Source: Lachnospiraceae bacterium (GTDB lineage Bacteria; Bacillota; Clostridia; Lachnospirales; Lachnospiraceae). Taken from it: a DNA stretch of 64,000 nt. The notes under the pieces are model-generated. The model was not told the DNA's origin, ran no database searches, and saw only the letters and a list, made by a program, of their open reading frames with translations. The stretch lies in assembly GCA_017484135.1 (NCBI GenBank), contig JAFUTQ010000062.1, positions 1-64,000 on the forward strand. The letters run 5' to 3'. The position numbers and the translations under genes were made by a program. Positions 37,464-48,300 of this stretch are shown here, one piece after another (positions within the stretch are counted from its first letter, which is position 1; the number at the start of each line of letters is the position of its first letter).

Positions 37464-37642
37464 TCGATTTCAGATATGTCTTGCTTATGAATCTTACATT
37501 GGCATTGAGCATAGTTGTTTTAATGAGAATTATTTTAATTTTTATTAATAGAGCGAAAAGCAAGGTTGTTTTGGCCATATATACGATTGTTTTAGCGCTT
37601 TTAGCAGCGACGACGATCCTATTTGGTCTTTATACTTTATAA
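37416..37642 (+). other. Displaced C-terminal membrane segments of the dCTP-deaminase-like gene
   Basis: One additional T in the run of seven at 37416-37422 would join the preceding gene to a frame ending at 37640-37642. That frame encodes about 75 residues with two more hydrophobic segments (LLMNLTLALSIVVLM and VLAIYTIVLALLAATTILFGL). First segment plus these two makes a pattern I know from membrane anchors of other defence-type proteins. It may be a fixed mutation, slippage-based switching or programmed frameshifting. Confidence 0.6.
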
Positions 37643-37720
37643 TCCCGCTAGAGTGGCGGATTTGTTTGTTCCGGATAAAAATTTTGCCATAAGTTGTCAC
37701 AAAATGTCAGTTTGGGAGTT

Positions 37721-37754
37721 GTCCTTTATAGAGAGACCTATAAAGGACTTTTTT
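37721..37754 (+). terminator. Strong intrinsic terminator
   Basis: A perfect 10-bp stem (37721-37730 with 37739-37748) with an 8-base loop, followed by six T residues (37749-37754). It ends transcription of the dCTP-deaminase-like gene and insulates the operon that begins at 37806. Confidence 0.87.
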
Positions 37755-37805
37755 ATGGGAATTTTCAGAAACAATCCGTACAAAAGCAAATGAAGGAGGT
37801 AGTCT

Positions 37806-39308
37806 ATGGCAGACGCTGAATTCTTCTGGAGAAACATGAAAAATAATTCTTCCATTACTTTTTATGCACATATTATCAATTACGATGAACGGAATAGCTA
37901 TGACGGAAGATGCCCTGTTACTTTTGAAGCGGTGGTTCAAGACGAGATTCAGATGTTTGTGACAGGAGAGCTTCCGGCTGCGTTTCCCAATACCATCAAA
38001 GAAAGCGATACCTTTTTTGGACTATGGAATCATTTTCAAAGGGGCGGGCTGACAGAACCGGCATTTGTGGCCGACAAGGCAAAGTATCTGGGAAAGGCTA
38101 CAGATGCAGTAATTACTCTTATGCTTCATTCCTTTGCGGATACAATGGCCATTGTCGAGGCGGAAAATGACTGGTGGACGATTGTGGTATATGATAAGGT
38201 GGCGTCAAAGGCAGAGGATGCCTGTATGCTTCAAATGACCGGGTATGAATGGATCGAGGAAGAGTTTGCGTTTGAACTCAGAGCGGTTTCGAGGGAGGAG
38301 GAAGAGCGGCTTTATCATCTCTATACCTATTACCATGAACCGGAATCGCGAAAAAACGGGCATGACAGTGTGGGGGCTGTAGGGCCGAATACTGTATTTC
38401 AAAGCGTGCAGGTGCTGTATGTGGGCGCAGCCCTGTGCTGCTGTCTTGTGGGTGCAGGGAACAATGTGCTTGGCTATTTTGATATGGGAAAAGAGTCTTC
38501 TTATTCGCAAAAACAATTACAGAAAAGAAATCCGGCAAATTATCCGGCCATGAATAATGAGAAAATACAATCCTGTCAGGCTGTGTTGTGGGATGCGCAG
38601 AATATACCGGGCTTAAGCATCATGATTTCCCATTGGCACACGGATCATGTTCAGATTCTAAATGAAATGGCAGTGGATTATGTACAGAATGGTAATTTTG
38701 CAGGTTTCTGGCAGACAGCAGAATTTATTTATCCGGGAATCATTCAGGCAAAGGGATGGGCATGTACCTATTATGCGAATTTTCAAAGTGCCATACAGAC
38801 TGCCGGAAATACTCATATAACGGCTGCACCTTATCAGAATACAGATCACAACGGCGTCATCTATGGCGCACAGAATCTTACTATATATAAATGTGACAGA
38901 GATGACACTGCAGTCGGAACTCCAAATCATCATGATCATGGAATCTGGGCAACGGTTCGTTTGAACAGTAACCGGACTGTTTTTTTGGCGGGAGATTGTG
39001 CCTATGATACGATCGGTGTAGGAAATGCGGCGGCTCCGGAGCTGACAAATAACGGATCGGGGTATCACTATCTGGTGGCCTCACATCACGGAGGAAAATA
39101 CACACACACTACAGCACAGGGGAAGACCCAATACATTCCACGTCCGACACCGCCGGTTTCGCAACCGATGGTCTTTTATTCGGCCAATGGTGTTGCGTAT
39201 GGACATCCCGTGCCGGCAAATGTTACCGCATACGAAAATGCAGGATGGAATTCGAGATATCTTCAGACTCTGCCCGGTCAGGGGAATAATGCATTCGTGT
39301 TGTCTTGA
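37806..39308 (+). CDS. Metallo-beta-lactamase-fold hydrolase with N-terminal extension
   Basis: 500 residues. The MBL metal motif HxHxDH is His276-Trp-His278-Thr-Asp280-His281; later metal ligands are probably in FLAGDCAYD and ASHHGGKY. About 200 residues precede the hydrolase domain and are not recognised. No signal peptide. AAGGAGG at 37795-37801 sets the start. It is the first gene of the operon of large proteins, 32 bp before the DUF6603-like gene; a processing or hydrolytic role for that system is possible. Confidence 0.75.
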   Translation: MADAEFFWRNMKNNSSITFYAHIINYDERNSYDGRCPVTFEAVVQDEIQMFVTGELPAAFPNTIKESDTFFGLWNHFQRGGLTEPAFVADKAKYLGKATDAVITLMLHSFADTMAIVEAENDWWTIVVYDKVASKAEDACMLQMTGYEWIEEEFAFELRAVSREEEERLYHLYTYYHEPESRKNGHDSVGAVGPNTVFQSVQVLYVGAALCCCLVGAGNNVLGYFDMGKESSYSQKQLQKRNPANYPAMNNEKIQSCQAVLWDAQNIPGLSIMISHWHTDHVQILNEMAVDYVQNGNFAGFWQTAEFIYPGIIQAKGWACTYYANFQSAIQTAGNTHITAAPYQNTDHNGVIYGAQNLTIYKCDRDDTAVGTPNHHDHGIWATVRLNSNRTVFLAGDCAYDTIGVGNAAAPELTNNGSGYHYLVASHHGGKYTHTTAQGKTQYIPRPTPPVSQPMVFYSANGVAYGHPVPANVTAYENAGWNSRYLQTLPGQGNNAFVLS

Positions 39309-39340
39309 TTTTATTGGCTGTTGTCTAGAGGGGAGGAGAA

Positions 39341-42300
39341 ATGAAAATGGATATCAGAAATTTGTATGAAAAAATAGAATCCCGGATTAGAGATCATAGT
39401 TTTTCCTTAAGTGAAGAGACAACGGAAATGGAGTCGTTTGGGAGATTTTGTGCGGTTTTTGGGACAGAGACTCTTTCCCTGCAGGAGGTTTCCTGTGCAC
39501 TTGAGTCGGAGGAATTGGCACTTCAGGGAACCTTTGGACAGGCTTTTGTTGATTCGGATATGAGGCTGGATATCAAAATTACCGAGGATGGACGGGTTCA
39601 CGCAGCTATTTCTATGCCGCAGATAAGTCTGGATTCTGCAGGTCTTTTTTGTACGCAGAATTCTGTGCTGAAGATGGAGCTGCAAGAGGGGGCGGCGGAC
39701 TTTTCGGAACATATAGAGGGAGAATTGTCCTTTGGCGGTATTGAGTTTGTGTATGCAGCGGATCGAAGAGAGATTGCGGCAAGACGACAGCTTCAGGTAC
39801 GGTGCCAAAAAGAGGTTGAGGCTGCAGCGTTGGTAAATGCAGCGCTTGGCTTGTTCGGAATGGATTTATCTGTGTTTGGACTGGAGGAGACAAAGCTGTT
39901 TGAGCTAAAGGAGCTGTCTTTTTCTTACACTGCACCTTCGAAATGGCTCAAGGAAACAAGGGCGGATACGAAACAGGATGACTCTTTCAAGCTAAAAATC
40001 CGGACGGATATCGGTTTTTGTTTTCGGGATATTTTTGGGATGGAAAATGTGGGATTTGCCCTTGAAAAATATGGAAATAAGTATGATCTTGCCATGGAGG
40101 GAGATATAGTAATTTTCGGCAGCAGACTTTCTTTTTTTCTCTGTTATGGTCGGGAGGTATTTTCGATTTCTTTGTCCGAATGCGAAAAGGTTCGGCTGGA
40201 CAGCGCGGACGACATGGGGATACTGATCGGAGAAAAGAATTTGTCAGAGAATCTGCCGTCAAATTTTCATCCCTCCGGCAAGCTGCAGCTTCATACAATG
40301 AATTTTGCGGTGTCGTCCGATTTTAAGAACATTCAAAATTTTAATATTGTAGTTTGGCTGAATGAAAACTGGCAGCTCTGTGAGTCCCAAAAGATCATGG
40401 TGTCGGATATTATGCTTTCGTTTGCGTATGACCTTGGGGGGAAGAGTGTCTGGATTTCAGGTAATTTGCAGTTTGGGCAAATTGCGACATCAATCTGTGC
40501 CGGTGTTTCGCTGAGTGAACAAAACAGTGTGCAATGGCGTTTTCGATGGGGTATGTATGAGGATGAAACAATAAACCTGACAAAGTTCATCGGACAGCTT
40601 GAAGACGCTTTGGGAGTTGCGTCGTCGCAGATAAGGCTGCCGGAGATTGAAATAGGAAATGCTGCTGTGGAATACGCAGCTGGGACATTTTCCATCACAC
40701 TGGATATTCTGGTGACAAAGTCCGAGCTGTTTTCATCGCAAACAAAGGTACGGATCACTTCAGCTGTAAAAGAGGGCAGGCGGGACTTTGAAGCGGAGTT
40801 TTCATGGGAAAGTACGGGACGAAAATTGACGATTGGAAATCTGTTGGCGGAATGCGGTGCGGAGGAGGCTGTTTCAGAGATTCCGGAATTTATACGGAAG
40901 ATCGGTCTGGAAGAGGTAGCGCTAAGATATGATTTCTTGGAAAATAAAATCAGCTCGGAACTGGAAGTTTCCAATCTGGGAACCTTCCGACTTGCGCTCG
41001 AGTTTGGAAAAAACAAAGCTTATGCGGTCAGCTTTTCACCCTGTGTATCAGAGCTTTCGCTTGCAAATCTTCCGGTTGTGGGAGGCATTGTCCGTCCGGT
41101 TCTGCCCTCATTAAAGAACCTTTCAATTACAGATATCATGCTGTATGCATGTTCACGGGATTGTAAAAAACAGCAGCTTCCCGCAGGAGTTGGTCTTGTA
41201 TTCTGTATCTGGGGAGAAAAAAGGGTGTGCATGCTGTCAGAGAAAAAGAATTCCGCAAAGCAGCCCATTCGGAATGAGAGTCAGCAGCAGGGCTCGAAGG
41301 TCGTCTGGGTAGACATCAATCAGACAATTGCAATCTTTTCTCTGCACAGACTGGGAGTGGAGCTTGCTGAAAATTATCTGACGTTTGGGGTGGACGCGTC
41401 ATGTAATGTTTCCCCGCTGACCTTTACACTGGCAGGGGCGGGCATTGGAGTTTGTCTGACCGATCCTGCAAGGCTTCGGTTTTACATTAGTGGATTTGGA
41501 GTCTCATTTCAGAATGAAATACTTGCCATCGGTGGGGAATTTTTAAAAAGCGCGGATGGCTATACGGGGGAGCTGCTGATCAAAGTCAGACAGATTTCTG
41601 CGGCTGCCATCGCCGAATATTCGGAGGATGGATCATTGATGGCATTTGCCGCAGTCACAGCGAATTTTGGAGGACCTCCGGCGTTTTTTGTGACAGGCGT
41701 GTCCTTTGGCTTTGGATATCATAAGAGACTGATTCTCCCGGACATTGATAAAGTGACAGATTATCCGCTGATAGCAGCAGCCAGAGGCAGGCTTTCCAGA
41801 GAGGCACTGTCGGGTGAGTTAAAGACGTATTTTGTGCATGAGCCGGGACAGAAGTTTTTGGCGGCGGGAATCCGGTTTACGTCTTTTGGAATCGTTGACA
41901 CCAGCGCCATTCTGACCGTGAATTTTGGCAACTCCTTTGAGATAGGACTGCTTGGACTTGCGGAAATGACAATGCCCCCAAAATGTGAAAATACCCCCAT
42001 CGCATATGCAGGGCTTGCCCTGAAGGCAGTGGTAAAGCCGCAGGAGGGGGTGCTGAGCGTGGAGGCGCTTCTGACCCCGGAGTCCTATATCTTATCCAGA
42101 GACTGCAGGCTGTCGGGTGGTTTTGCCCTGTATAATTGGTTTGGCGGCGAAAACAGCGGCGATATGGTAATCACGCTGGGCGGCTACAGGCGCGGCTATC
42201 AAAAGCCGGAGCATTATCCCGACGTGCCCAGAGTCGGGTTCTGCTGGAAGCTTGGATCGCATTTGAGTTTTACCGGGGAGATGTACTTTGCCCTGACACC

Positions 42301-43345
42301 GAAGGAGGTCATGGCGGGCGGCAGGCTGAATGCCGTTTATTCCCTGGGTAATCTGAAGGCGTACTTTATTGCTGCGGCGGATTTCTATCTGGGCTGGAAA
42401 CCCTATGCTTATGAGGCATTTTTGCAGGTGCTAATGGGGGTCTCCTACCGGGTGGATTGCTGGTTTGTGCATCATACCTTTTCCATTGAGCTGGGTGCGT
42501 CACTCCATGTGTGGGGACCCGATTTTGCCGGAAAAGCTCACGTCAACTGGTACATCATTTCCTTCGATATCACCTTTGGCACAGGGATGCCCCATGCAGA
42601 CGAAAGGATAGAGTGGGGGGAGTTCGTGGATTCGTTCCTGCCTGTGGATGAGAAAAAAGCGGTGGGGCCGACAGACGGAACAGATCAGGGCGCACAAAAG
42701 GCGGCGCCTCTTACGATTGCCTATCCGGAGGGCGTAGTTTCTGCGGGGAACCGGACGCTGTGCCGGGCAGACGCCCTTCACATAAATGTGGAATCGGCAA
42801 TTCCCATGACCCGGTTTGAGGTAAATCAATCCGGGAAACAGGAGATCGGGCAGACAATCTGTATCCAGCCCATGAAAGAGGCAAAACTGGAAAGCTGCCT
42901 TCAGGTGGAGCTGCAGGATGAGAGGAACCAGCATGTAAAAGTCGCTGTGTCTACGGTAAGGAAAAATCTGCCTTCTGCACTATGGGGCAAAAAGGGCACA
43001 GATGCACTGGTCAGAAATGTGGTCTGTGGAGTGGCTCTTGTGCCGGAACCTTCGGAATACAGGCTGTTTCCGGAAAAGCAGGAGATTTCCATGGAACGGT
43101 TGTATTTACTGGACACCATTGTCATCAGGGATGCATTTTCATATATGGATTGCCCGCCTGCGTCTTCCTATACGACGAAGGATTCGTGGCAGACCGTATC
43201 CGGTACGTTGGATGCGTTCAATGTGCGGAAACGTCGAAAGGAATTTCTCAGGCAGCAGGGGATTGACAGCGGGGAGATATCGCTGGGAAAATATGCCGTA
43301 AATGCAAGGAATCTATTGAGCGAAGAGATTATGATTCGCGTGTAA
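39341..43345 (+). CDS. Very large DUF6603-like protein
   Basis: 1334 residues, mostly predicted beta-strand by eye, without signal peptide or membrane segments. Residues about 945-1100 carry what I recognise as the DUF6603 pattern: GGYRRGY, VGFCWKLGSHLSFTGE, YFALTPKEVMAGGRL, then repeated short strands ending with GPDFAGKAHVNWYIISFDITFG. The first 900 residues hold many similar strand pairs. DUF6603 proteins are large and of unknown function. The size and repetitive strands suggest a scaffold, shell or cell-surface-like assembly. GGGAGGAG precedes ATG 39341; ATG 39347 is possible. Confidence 0.7.
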   Translation: MKMDIRNLYEKIESRIRDHSFSLSEETTEMESFGRFCAVFGTETLSLQEVSCALESEELALQGTFGQAFVDSDMRLDIKITEDGRVHAAISMPQISLDSAGLFCTQNSVLKMELQEGAADFSEHIEGELSFGGIEFVYAADRREIAARRQLQVRCQKEVEAAALVNAALGLFGMDLSVFGLEETKLFELKELSFSYTAPSKWLKETRADTKQDDSFKLKIRTDIGFCFRDIFGMENVGFALEKYGNKYDLAMEGDIVIFGSRLSFFLCYGREVFSISLSECEKVRLDSADDMGILIGEKNLSENLPSNFHPSGKLQLHTMNFAVSSDFKNIQNFNIVVWLNENWQLCESQKIMVSDIMLSFAYDLGGKSVWISGNLQFGQIATSICAGVSLSEQNSVQWRFRWGMYEDETINLTKFIGQLEDALGVASSQIRLPEIEIGNAAVEYAAGTFSITLDILVTKSELFSSQTKVRITSAVKEGRRDFEAEFSWESTGRKLTIGNLLAECGAEEAVSEIPEFIRKIGLEEVALRYDFLENKISSELEVSNLGTFRLALEFGKNKAYAVSFSPCVSELSLANLPVVGGIVRPVLPSLKNLSITDIMLYACSRDCKKQQLPAGVGLVFCIWGEKRVCMLSEKKNSAKQPIRNESQQQGSKVVWVDINQTIAIFSLHRLGVELAENYLTFGVDASCNVSPLTFTLAGAGIGVCLTDPARLRFYISGFGVSFQNEILAIGGEFLKSADGYTGELLIKVRQISAAAIAEYSEDGSLMAFAAVTANFGGPPAFFVTGVSFGFGYHKRLILPDIDKVTDYPLIAAARGRLSREALSGELKTYFVHEPGQKFLAAGIRFTSFGIVDTSAILTVNFGNSFEIGLLGLAEMTMPPKCENTPIAYAGLALKAVVKPQEGVLSVEALLTPESYILSRDCRLSGGFALYNWFGGENSGDMVITLGGYRRGYQKPEHYPDVPRVGFCWKLGSHLSFTGEMYFALTPKEVMAGGRLNAVYSLGNLKAYFIAAADFYLGWKPYAYEAFLQVLMGVSYRVDCWFVHHTFSIELGASLHVWGPDFAGKAHVNWYIISFDITFGTGMPHADERIEWGEFVDSFLPVDEKKAVGPTDGTDQGAQKAAPLTIAYPEGVVSAGNRTLCRADALHINVESAIPMTRFEVNQSGKQEIGQTICIQPMKEAKLESCLQVELQDERNQHVKVAVSTVRKNLPSALWGKKGTDALVRNVVCGVALVPEPSEYRLFPEKQEISMERLYLLDTIVIRDAFSYMDCPPASSYTTKDSWQTVSGTLDAFNVRKRRKEFLRQQGIDSGEISLGKYAVNARNLLSEEIMIRV

Positions 43346-43380
43346 AGGTTCACAATCGCGTGATGGGAAAGGAGTAAGGG

Positions 43381-44661
43381 ATGGAAGAGGAAATGAAGTT
43401 TATTGATTACATAAAGCCGCCGATGGAGAATGGCACCTATTATATCCGTGCGACCCAGTCGGTGACATCGCCTGAGAACTGCCGGTTTGAGGACAATGCG
43501 CAGTTTTTCATTGCGGGACATGCCTTTCGGCTGCCGCAGGAGGGCATTTTTTCGACTTATCCTGCGGACAATGAAACCGGAGAATTTCAGAATATACTTC
43601 CGTTTGTGGTTATGGAGAACAGAACCTTTCCATGGGAAAACAGCTTTTGTCCCGAAAGAAACGGAGTGCCGGTACCATGGGTTGCACTGCTGGTGGTTTC
43701 GGAGCGGGAAGGAGCAGAGGAGAGAGAACTGCAGATCGGAGAGCTGCTTGAGAAGCGGGAGGAGGGAATCTATTATCCAAAAAAGGAAAAGCTGCCGGAG
43801 ATTTTTGCGGAGAAAAAGACAGATACCTGTCATGTACTGGATTTGCCCAAGGAGCTTTATGAAAGCATCATGCCTTCGTTAGACGATTTGCCCTACTTGT
43901 GTCATGCAAAATGTGTCAATCTGAACAAAACAGAGGACCGAGTCTGTGCCAAAGATGGATTTTTTTCCGTTATCTGCGGAAACCGCTTTATCCCGTCAGG
44001 AGACGGGGAGTCGCTCAAAAGTACAATCCATCTTGTTTCTTTGCTTGGAATGGAGGATTTGTCGGCAATGCCGGACTGCAAAAAGGTAAGGCTGGTTTCC
44101 CTGTATCATTGGAATGTGTTTTCCCAAAAAAATTCCGGGGAAGACTTTGGGATGGCCATAAAACGGTTAAAAGAAAACTGCAGTGTCATCCATGCGTCCA
44201 TGGATACGGACTTAAAAAGGCAGGGCTGCAGTATCAAAAAACACTTCACACGAACGGGAGAGCAGACCTATTCGCTGTACCGTCCACCGCTGATTCCGTA
44301 TGCAAATACAGAAGAAATGGAAGCGGAAAACAGGCATACGGCAGATGGGAGACTGATATATGACAGGGAGACAGGCATCTTTGATGTCACTTATGCCGCG
44401 GCATGGCAGCTGGGGAGGATGCTTGCGCTGAACCACCCGGTAACTGCGGAAAGTATCCTGCAGTTTCGGAAGAAACAAAAGCTGGAGCGGCATCACAGCT
44501 GCCTGAGATCCAGCGTGGATTTCCGGAAACTGGACATCGAACATCTGACGGTTCTTCTTGCAGGAACAAATAGTTTGAAGGAGGGAGGCTGCGATGAAGC
44601 GGATACAGATGATACAAACGATGGCAGAGCCGTTGCGTCAGTTTTCAGAGGATATCGTTGA
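43381..44661 (+). CDS. Conserved protein of unknown function in the DUF6603 operon
   Basis: 426 residues, no signal peptide or membrane segment. Distinct blocks are ILPFVVMENRTFPWE near residue 75, VPWVALLVVSE, and FDVTYAAAWQLGRMLAL near residue 345; I recall similar blocks in uncharacterised proteins that sit beside DUF6603 genes in other phyla, but know no function. It starts 35 bp after the DUF6603-like gene and its end overlaps the next gene by 68 bp, an unusually long overlap. Confidence 0.65.
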   Translation: MEEEMKFIDYIKPPMENGTYYIRATQSVTSPENCRFEDNAQFFIAGHAFRLPQEGIFSTYPADNETGEFQNILPFVVMENRTFPWENSFCPERNGVPVPWVALLVVSEREGAEERELQIGELLEKREEGIYYPKKEKLPEIFAEKKTDTCHVLDLPKELYESIMPSLDDLPYLCHAKCVNLNKTEDRVCAKDGFFSVICGNRFIPSGDGESLKSTIHLVSLLGMEDLSAMPDCKKVRLVSLYHWNVFSQKNSGEDFGMAIKRLKENCSVIHASMDTDLKRQGCSIKKHFTRTGEQTYSLYRPPLIPYANTEEMEAENRHTADGRLIYDRETGIFDVTYAAAWQLGRMLALNHPVTAESILQFRKKQKLERHHSCLRSSVDFRKLDIEHLTVLLAGTNSLKEGGCDEADTDDTNDGRAVASVFRGYR

Positions 44662-45391
44662 ATTTATGACCCGGCTCAGGCTGCTGTACGAGGTTCCGTT
44701 TTCGTATCTGGTCACAGAGGAAGCGGTTCTGCCGCCGGAGAGCATACGTTTTTTCTACATTGATGGCAATTGGACGGAAGCACTGGTACAGGGAGCGTTA
44801 TCCGTGGGGAGGGTTTCCGAAGCGGATGGGATATCGGATTGGACGCTGCAGCGTTTGTCCATGTCCACAGTGAACCGGCAGTTAAGACAGATCCGGCTGC
44901 AGCTGATGCACGAGAATCATAAAAGGGGATTAAAGGAGACGGAAGGCAGGGCGGCATCGAAATTCCAGACGGGTTTTCTCATCCGTTCCGGATTGGTAAG
45001 GAACAGGAAAGGCCTGGAAATCATGGGAAAAAATGGCGATACCCGGCTGGAGGTATTGCGGCTGGAAGCGTTGGCGGATGATATTTTGATTGGTCTTTTT
45101 GATGGAGAGCTTACAGATTTGGTCATTGCGGAGCCAAAGACCGGATTAAGGTTCGGAAGTTCCGATGATACAAGAGAAATCAAGGTGCGTTCGGTTACGG
45201 ATGACGATTCCTTTGGAAAATATCTAAATGATACAGTGGATCTAAAGCAGTTTACACAGGCAGGCGGAAAGCTGGATGTTTCCCGCCTTGCCCAAAAATT
45301 TGGGAGCATATTGGGACATGAAATTGGTGCGGCAGAATTGGCATTTGAGCTGATAGCGGTTGCACAGAGAGCGGAGTTTGTAAAAAAATGA
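44594..45391 (+). CDS. Conserved protein of unknown function in the DUF6603 operon
   Basis: 265 residues. The blocks PFSYLVTEEAVLPPESIRFF, WTEALVQGALSVG, GFLIRSGLVRNRKGLEI and LIGLFDGELTDL are strongly patterned and feel family-specific, but I know no function. The start at 44594 is well supported by AAGGAGGGAGG at 44578-44588, so the 68-bp overlap with the previous gene is real. It ends in an ATGA overlap with the next gene. Confidence 0.68.
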   Translation: MKRIQMIQTMAEPLRQFSEDIVEFMTRLRLLYEVPFSYLVTEEAVLPPESIRFFYIDGNWTEALVQGALSVGRVSEADGISDWTLQRLSMSTVNRQLRQIRLQLMHENHKRGLKETEGRAASKFQTGFLIRSGLVRNRKGLEIMGKNGDTRLEVLRLEALADDILIGLFDGELTDLVIAEPKTGLRFGSSDDTREIKVRSVTDDDSFGKYLNDTVDLKQFTQAGGKLDVSRLAQKFGSILGHEIGAAELAFELIAVAQRAEFVKK

Positions 45392-48300
45392 AACAATTAA
45401 TCATTCCTTTTTGTGTGGAGGCGCTTCTGTCAAACGGAAAGACCTCGGATGATCAGAGAGTTCCGGTCATAGCGCCGGATTATAGAAAGGTTTCCTATAC
45501 TTCCTTGCTGGGAAGTAAAAATACTCCGGGTAATTTTCAGACGGGCTCCGTGTTAAAAGCGGGAGCACATCTGCATTTTATTCTTCCGGATGCCTTTACC
45601 CATGCCGGGGCAGAGGGCTATCCGGCGGTTCCGGACCGATACGTTGTGACGAGGCTTTATGCGGATGACAGCAGGGATAAGATTATCACAAAATGTTTTG
45701 TGGTGGAAAGCAATTTTATGAGTACAGATTTCAAATATGCGGACAGTATCACAATACCAAGGTTTCAGGAAACGGATCTTAGAAGGAACTGGAGGTATCT
45801 TGGAAGAAGCTACCAGGTGGAAAAAGCGGCTGAGCAGGAGGGCAACGAAGAATATTTGGAAAAGCTGACCGCAGTGGGAGCAGGGGATCCCATGTTTGCA
45901 GCATACTATCCCTCCTGTTCCAGTGTGTTTGGTTTTTATGATGATCTGCAGGATGTGCCCCTGAACACGTCAATTTCTTATTTTGTGATGGGATATTATT
46001 GTGATCGATCCAATGACCGGTTTGGCAGTGTAAAAACAACAGAGGATTTTCAAAGGCTGCTTATGGAAATGAATTTTTCCGTGGCACAGACGGAGGAGCT
46101 GTGTGACAGCTGCGTGTTGTTCGGGGAAATCAGTAAAATTTTCTGGCAGGGAACGGAGGCATCCTATGACATGGCTCCGGCAGGAGAAATCCGGGTGGCA
46201 GCCGGGCATACTTCTGCGGAGGCGTTATCTGCGGAATTGGTACGGTCTATGAGTCTGTCTGAGGATACGGAACGTTTATTGACTGCAATTCAGTATGATC
46301 TGGCAGACAGTGCAGATGTTCTGGATGGAAACTATAAGCTGGATGACGAAATTTTTCTTCGGGAATTTCAGCGGCTGGAAGGCGATGTAACAGGATCGGA
46401 GCTGAGATTCTCCATGAACCGGCAGACAGAGGACAAGGAGCCGGAGTTGGGGAAGTTGTTTTCGGATTACAGCAGGGCGAACAGAAAGTTGTTTGCGTTA
46501 GAGAGGAAACTGGAGAAAAGACGAGCCAGACTGTTTTGTGCTTGGGAGCAGTACATGCTCTGTTATGAGGATCCACGTTTCGTGCCCGGGGATGCTCCTG
46601 AAAGATCTGAAATGCTTCAGGAGATTCTTCGAATTGCCACGGAGGAGATCAAGGGATTGGAAGAACAGATTTCCGGTCAGAAGGAACTGTGCAGACAGTA
46701 CAAAGAGAAGCTCCGGAAGGAACTGGGGGAGCGGGCGGAGGTTTTGGAAACAGCAGATGAGCCTTTTTATGAACCAAAGGATCCGGTTCTTTTGTTCAGC
46801 GGATCGGGAATGAGAAGAGCCTATGCATTCGGGGAGGATGGGCGTTTTACAAATGACGGTACGCTACTCTGCCAGACCGGAGCGTTGAAGGCAAATATTG
46901 GTTTGGAGGCTTTGATAGAGTGCCTGAGCGAAGCCCCGTTTTTTGACCGATTGCCGAAAGAGTATGGGGATCTGCTTTATCAAGGACTGTTGTTAAGTGA
47001 CGACTGTTTGCCTGTAATTGAAAAAAATGTGGGAAAGGTGGAGTTTGCCGGAAACCTGCCTTCGGAGGCTGCAAAGAATATTTACCATAAAGAACCGATT
47101 ACTTTATTTCTGGCATGGGAGGCGGAATATTTGCCGACAGAAACAAATCCGACACCGGAGGGTGCACTGAAGGGCTGGGAATATTCGGCAGATGAGACAA
47201 ATTACAGATATACGGGAGGAATGTGGCCGGCACAGTTGAAGAAGGAATATATTTCGGGTCGGACGGTGCTTACACCCCATGCGGTGATTCATTTTTCAGA
47301 AAGCATAAAACGGTGGCTGGAGGTACATCCGGATGCTACAGGGATAGCAGAAGCCGCGGAGAAAATCAAGAATCTGGCGGTTGTGTCGCAGAATCTGGAT
47401 GGATTTACGAGAGCAATGCTTGGGTTGAGGCACACCTTCCAGTTTCCGATTGCAGGCGTGGGCGGGGATAAGGCAGTGGCACAGGTAGTGAGTGAACAGA
47501 TATCCTCTGAGAGGCTTTCCGTTCTTCCGGAGGGGACGCTTCGACACATGCGGGGAGGGATGTTTGGGATTCACAGACTTTCTTTAGTCGGAACCTTCGG
47601 ACAGACACAGAGTCTTTCGGATTCCTCTTATTTTGGAGACCGGCAGATTACCTTTTCTGAGTCAATGGAGCGGGTAGAGCCCAATTATGCGCTGCTGCCA
47701 CCTGCTTTTTTTGAACCTGTCAGACTGAGGGCACATTTTATCAGTGCAGGGGATGATGGCGTGCTTTCTTCATCCGCACCGGAAACTTCCCCGGTCTATG
47801 GAATCATTCTGCCGGAGCTGCTGAACAAAAGGCTGATGATTTATAACGCAAACGGGGAATATCTTGGTTCTGTCAATACCGCGTATGAGGGGGAAAAGAC
47901 GGTTGCCCGGTGGGTGGATGGAATATTTCCGGAGAGGACATTTGCCGGGACAGAGATCGGGGATAAACGCCTCAGGGCATTCGTGCAGGCATTTTTGGAG
48001 ATAGATGGCGCGCTTTCGGATATACTTGGTCTTATAGATATTTATTATCAAAAAAAGCTGATCCCCCATAGCCAAAAACAGATTTGGGGAAGACCCTTTG
48101 TTTTGGCAAGGTGCAGCATACAGTTTGAATTTTTGGGGGAGCCGGAGTATGACAAGTCGATTTCCTCTTTTGGCAGATACGACACCAAGGGTGCAGAAAA
48201 AATTCGATTTCCGGTAATGATTGGGGACATGGAGCGTGCCACGGATGGAGTGCTTGGGTGCTTTGATGACGATTATGGATATGGCGGATTATGCCCAGCG

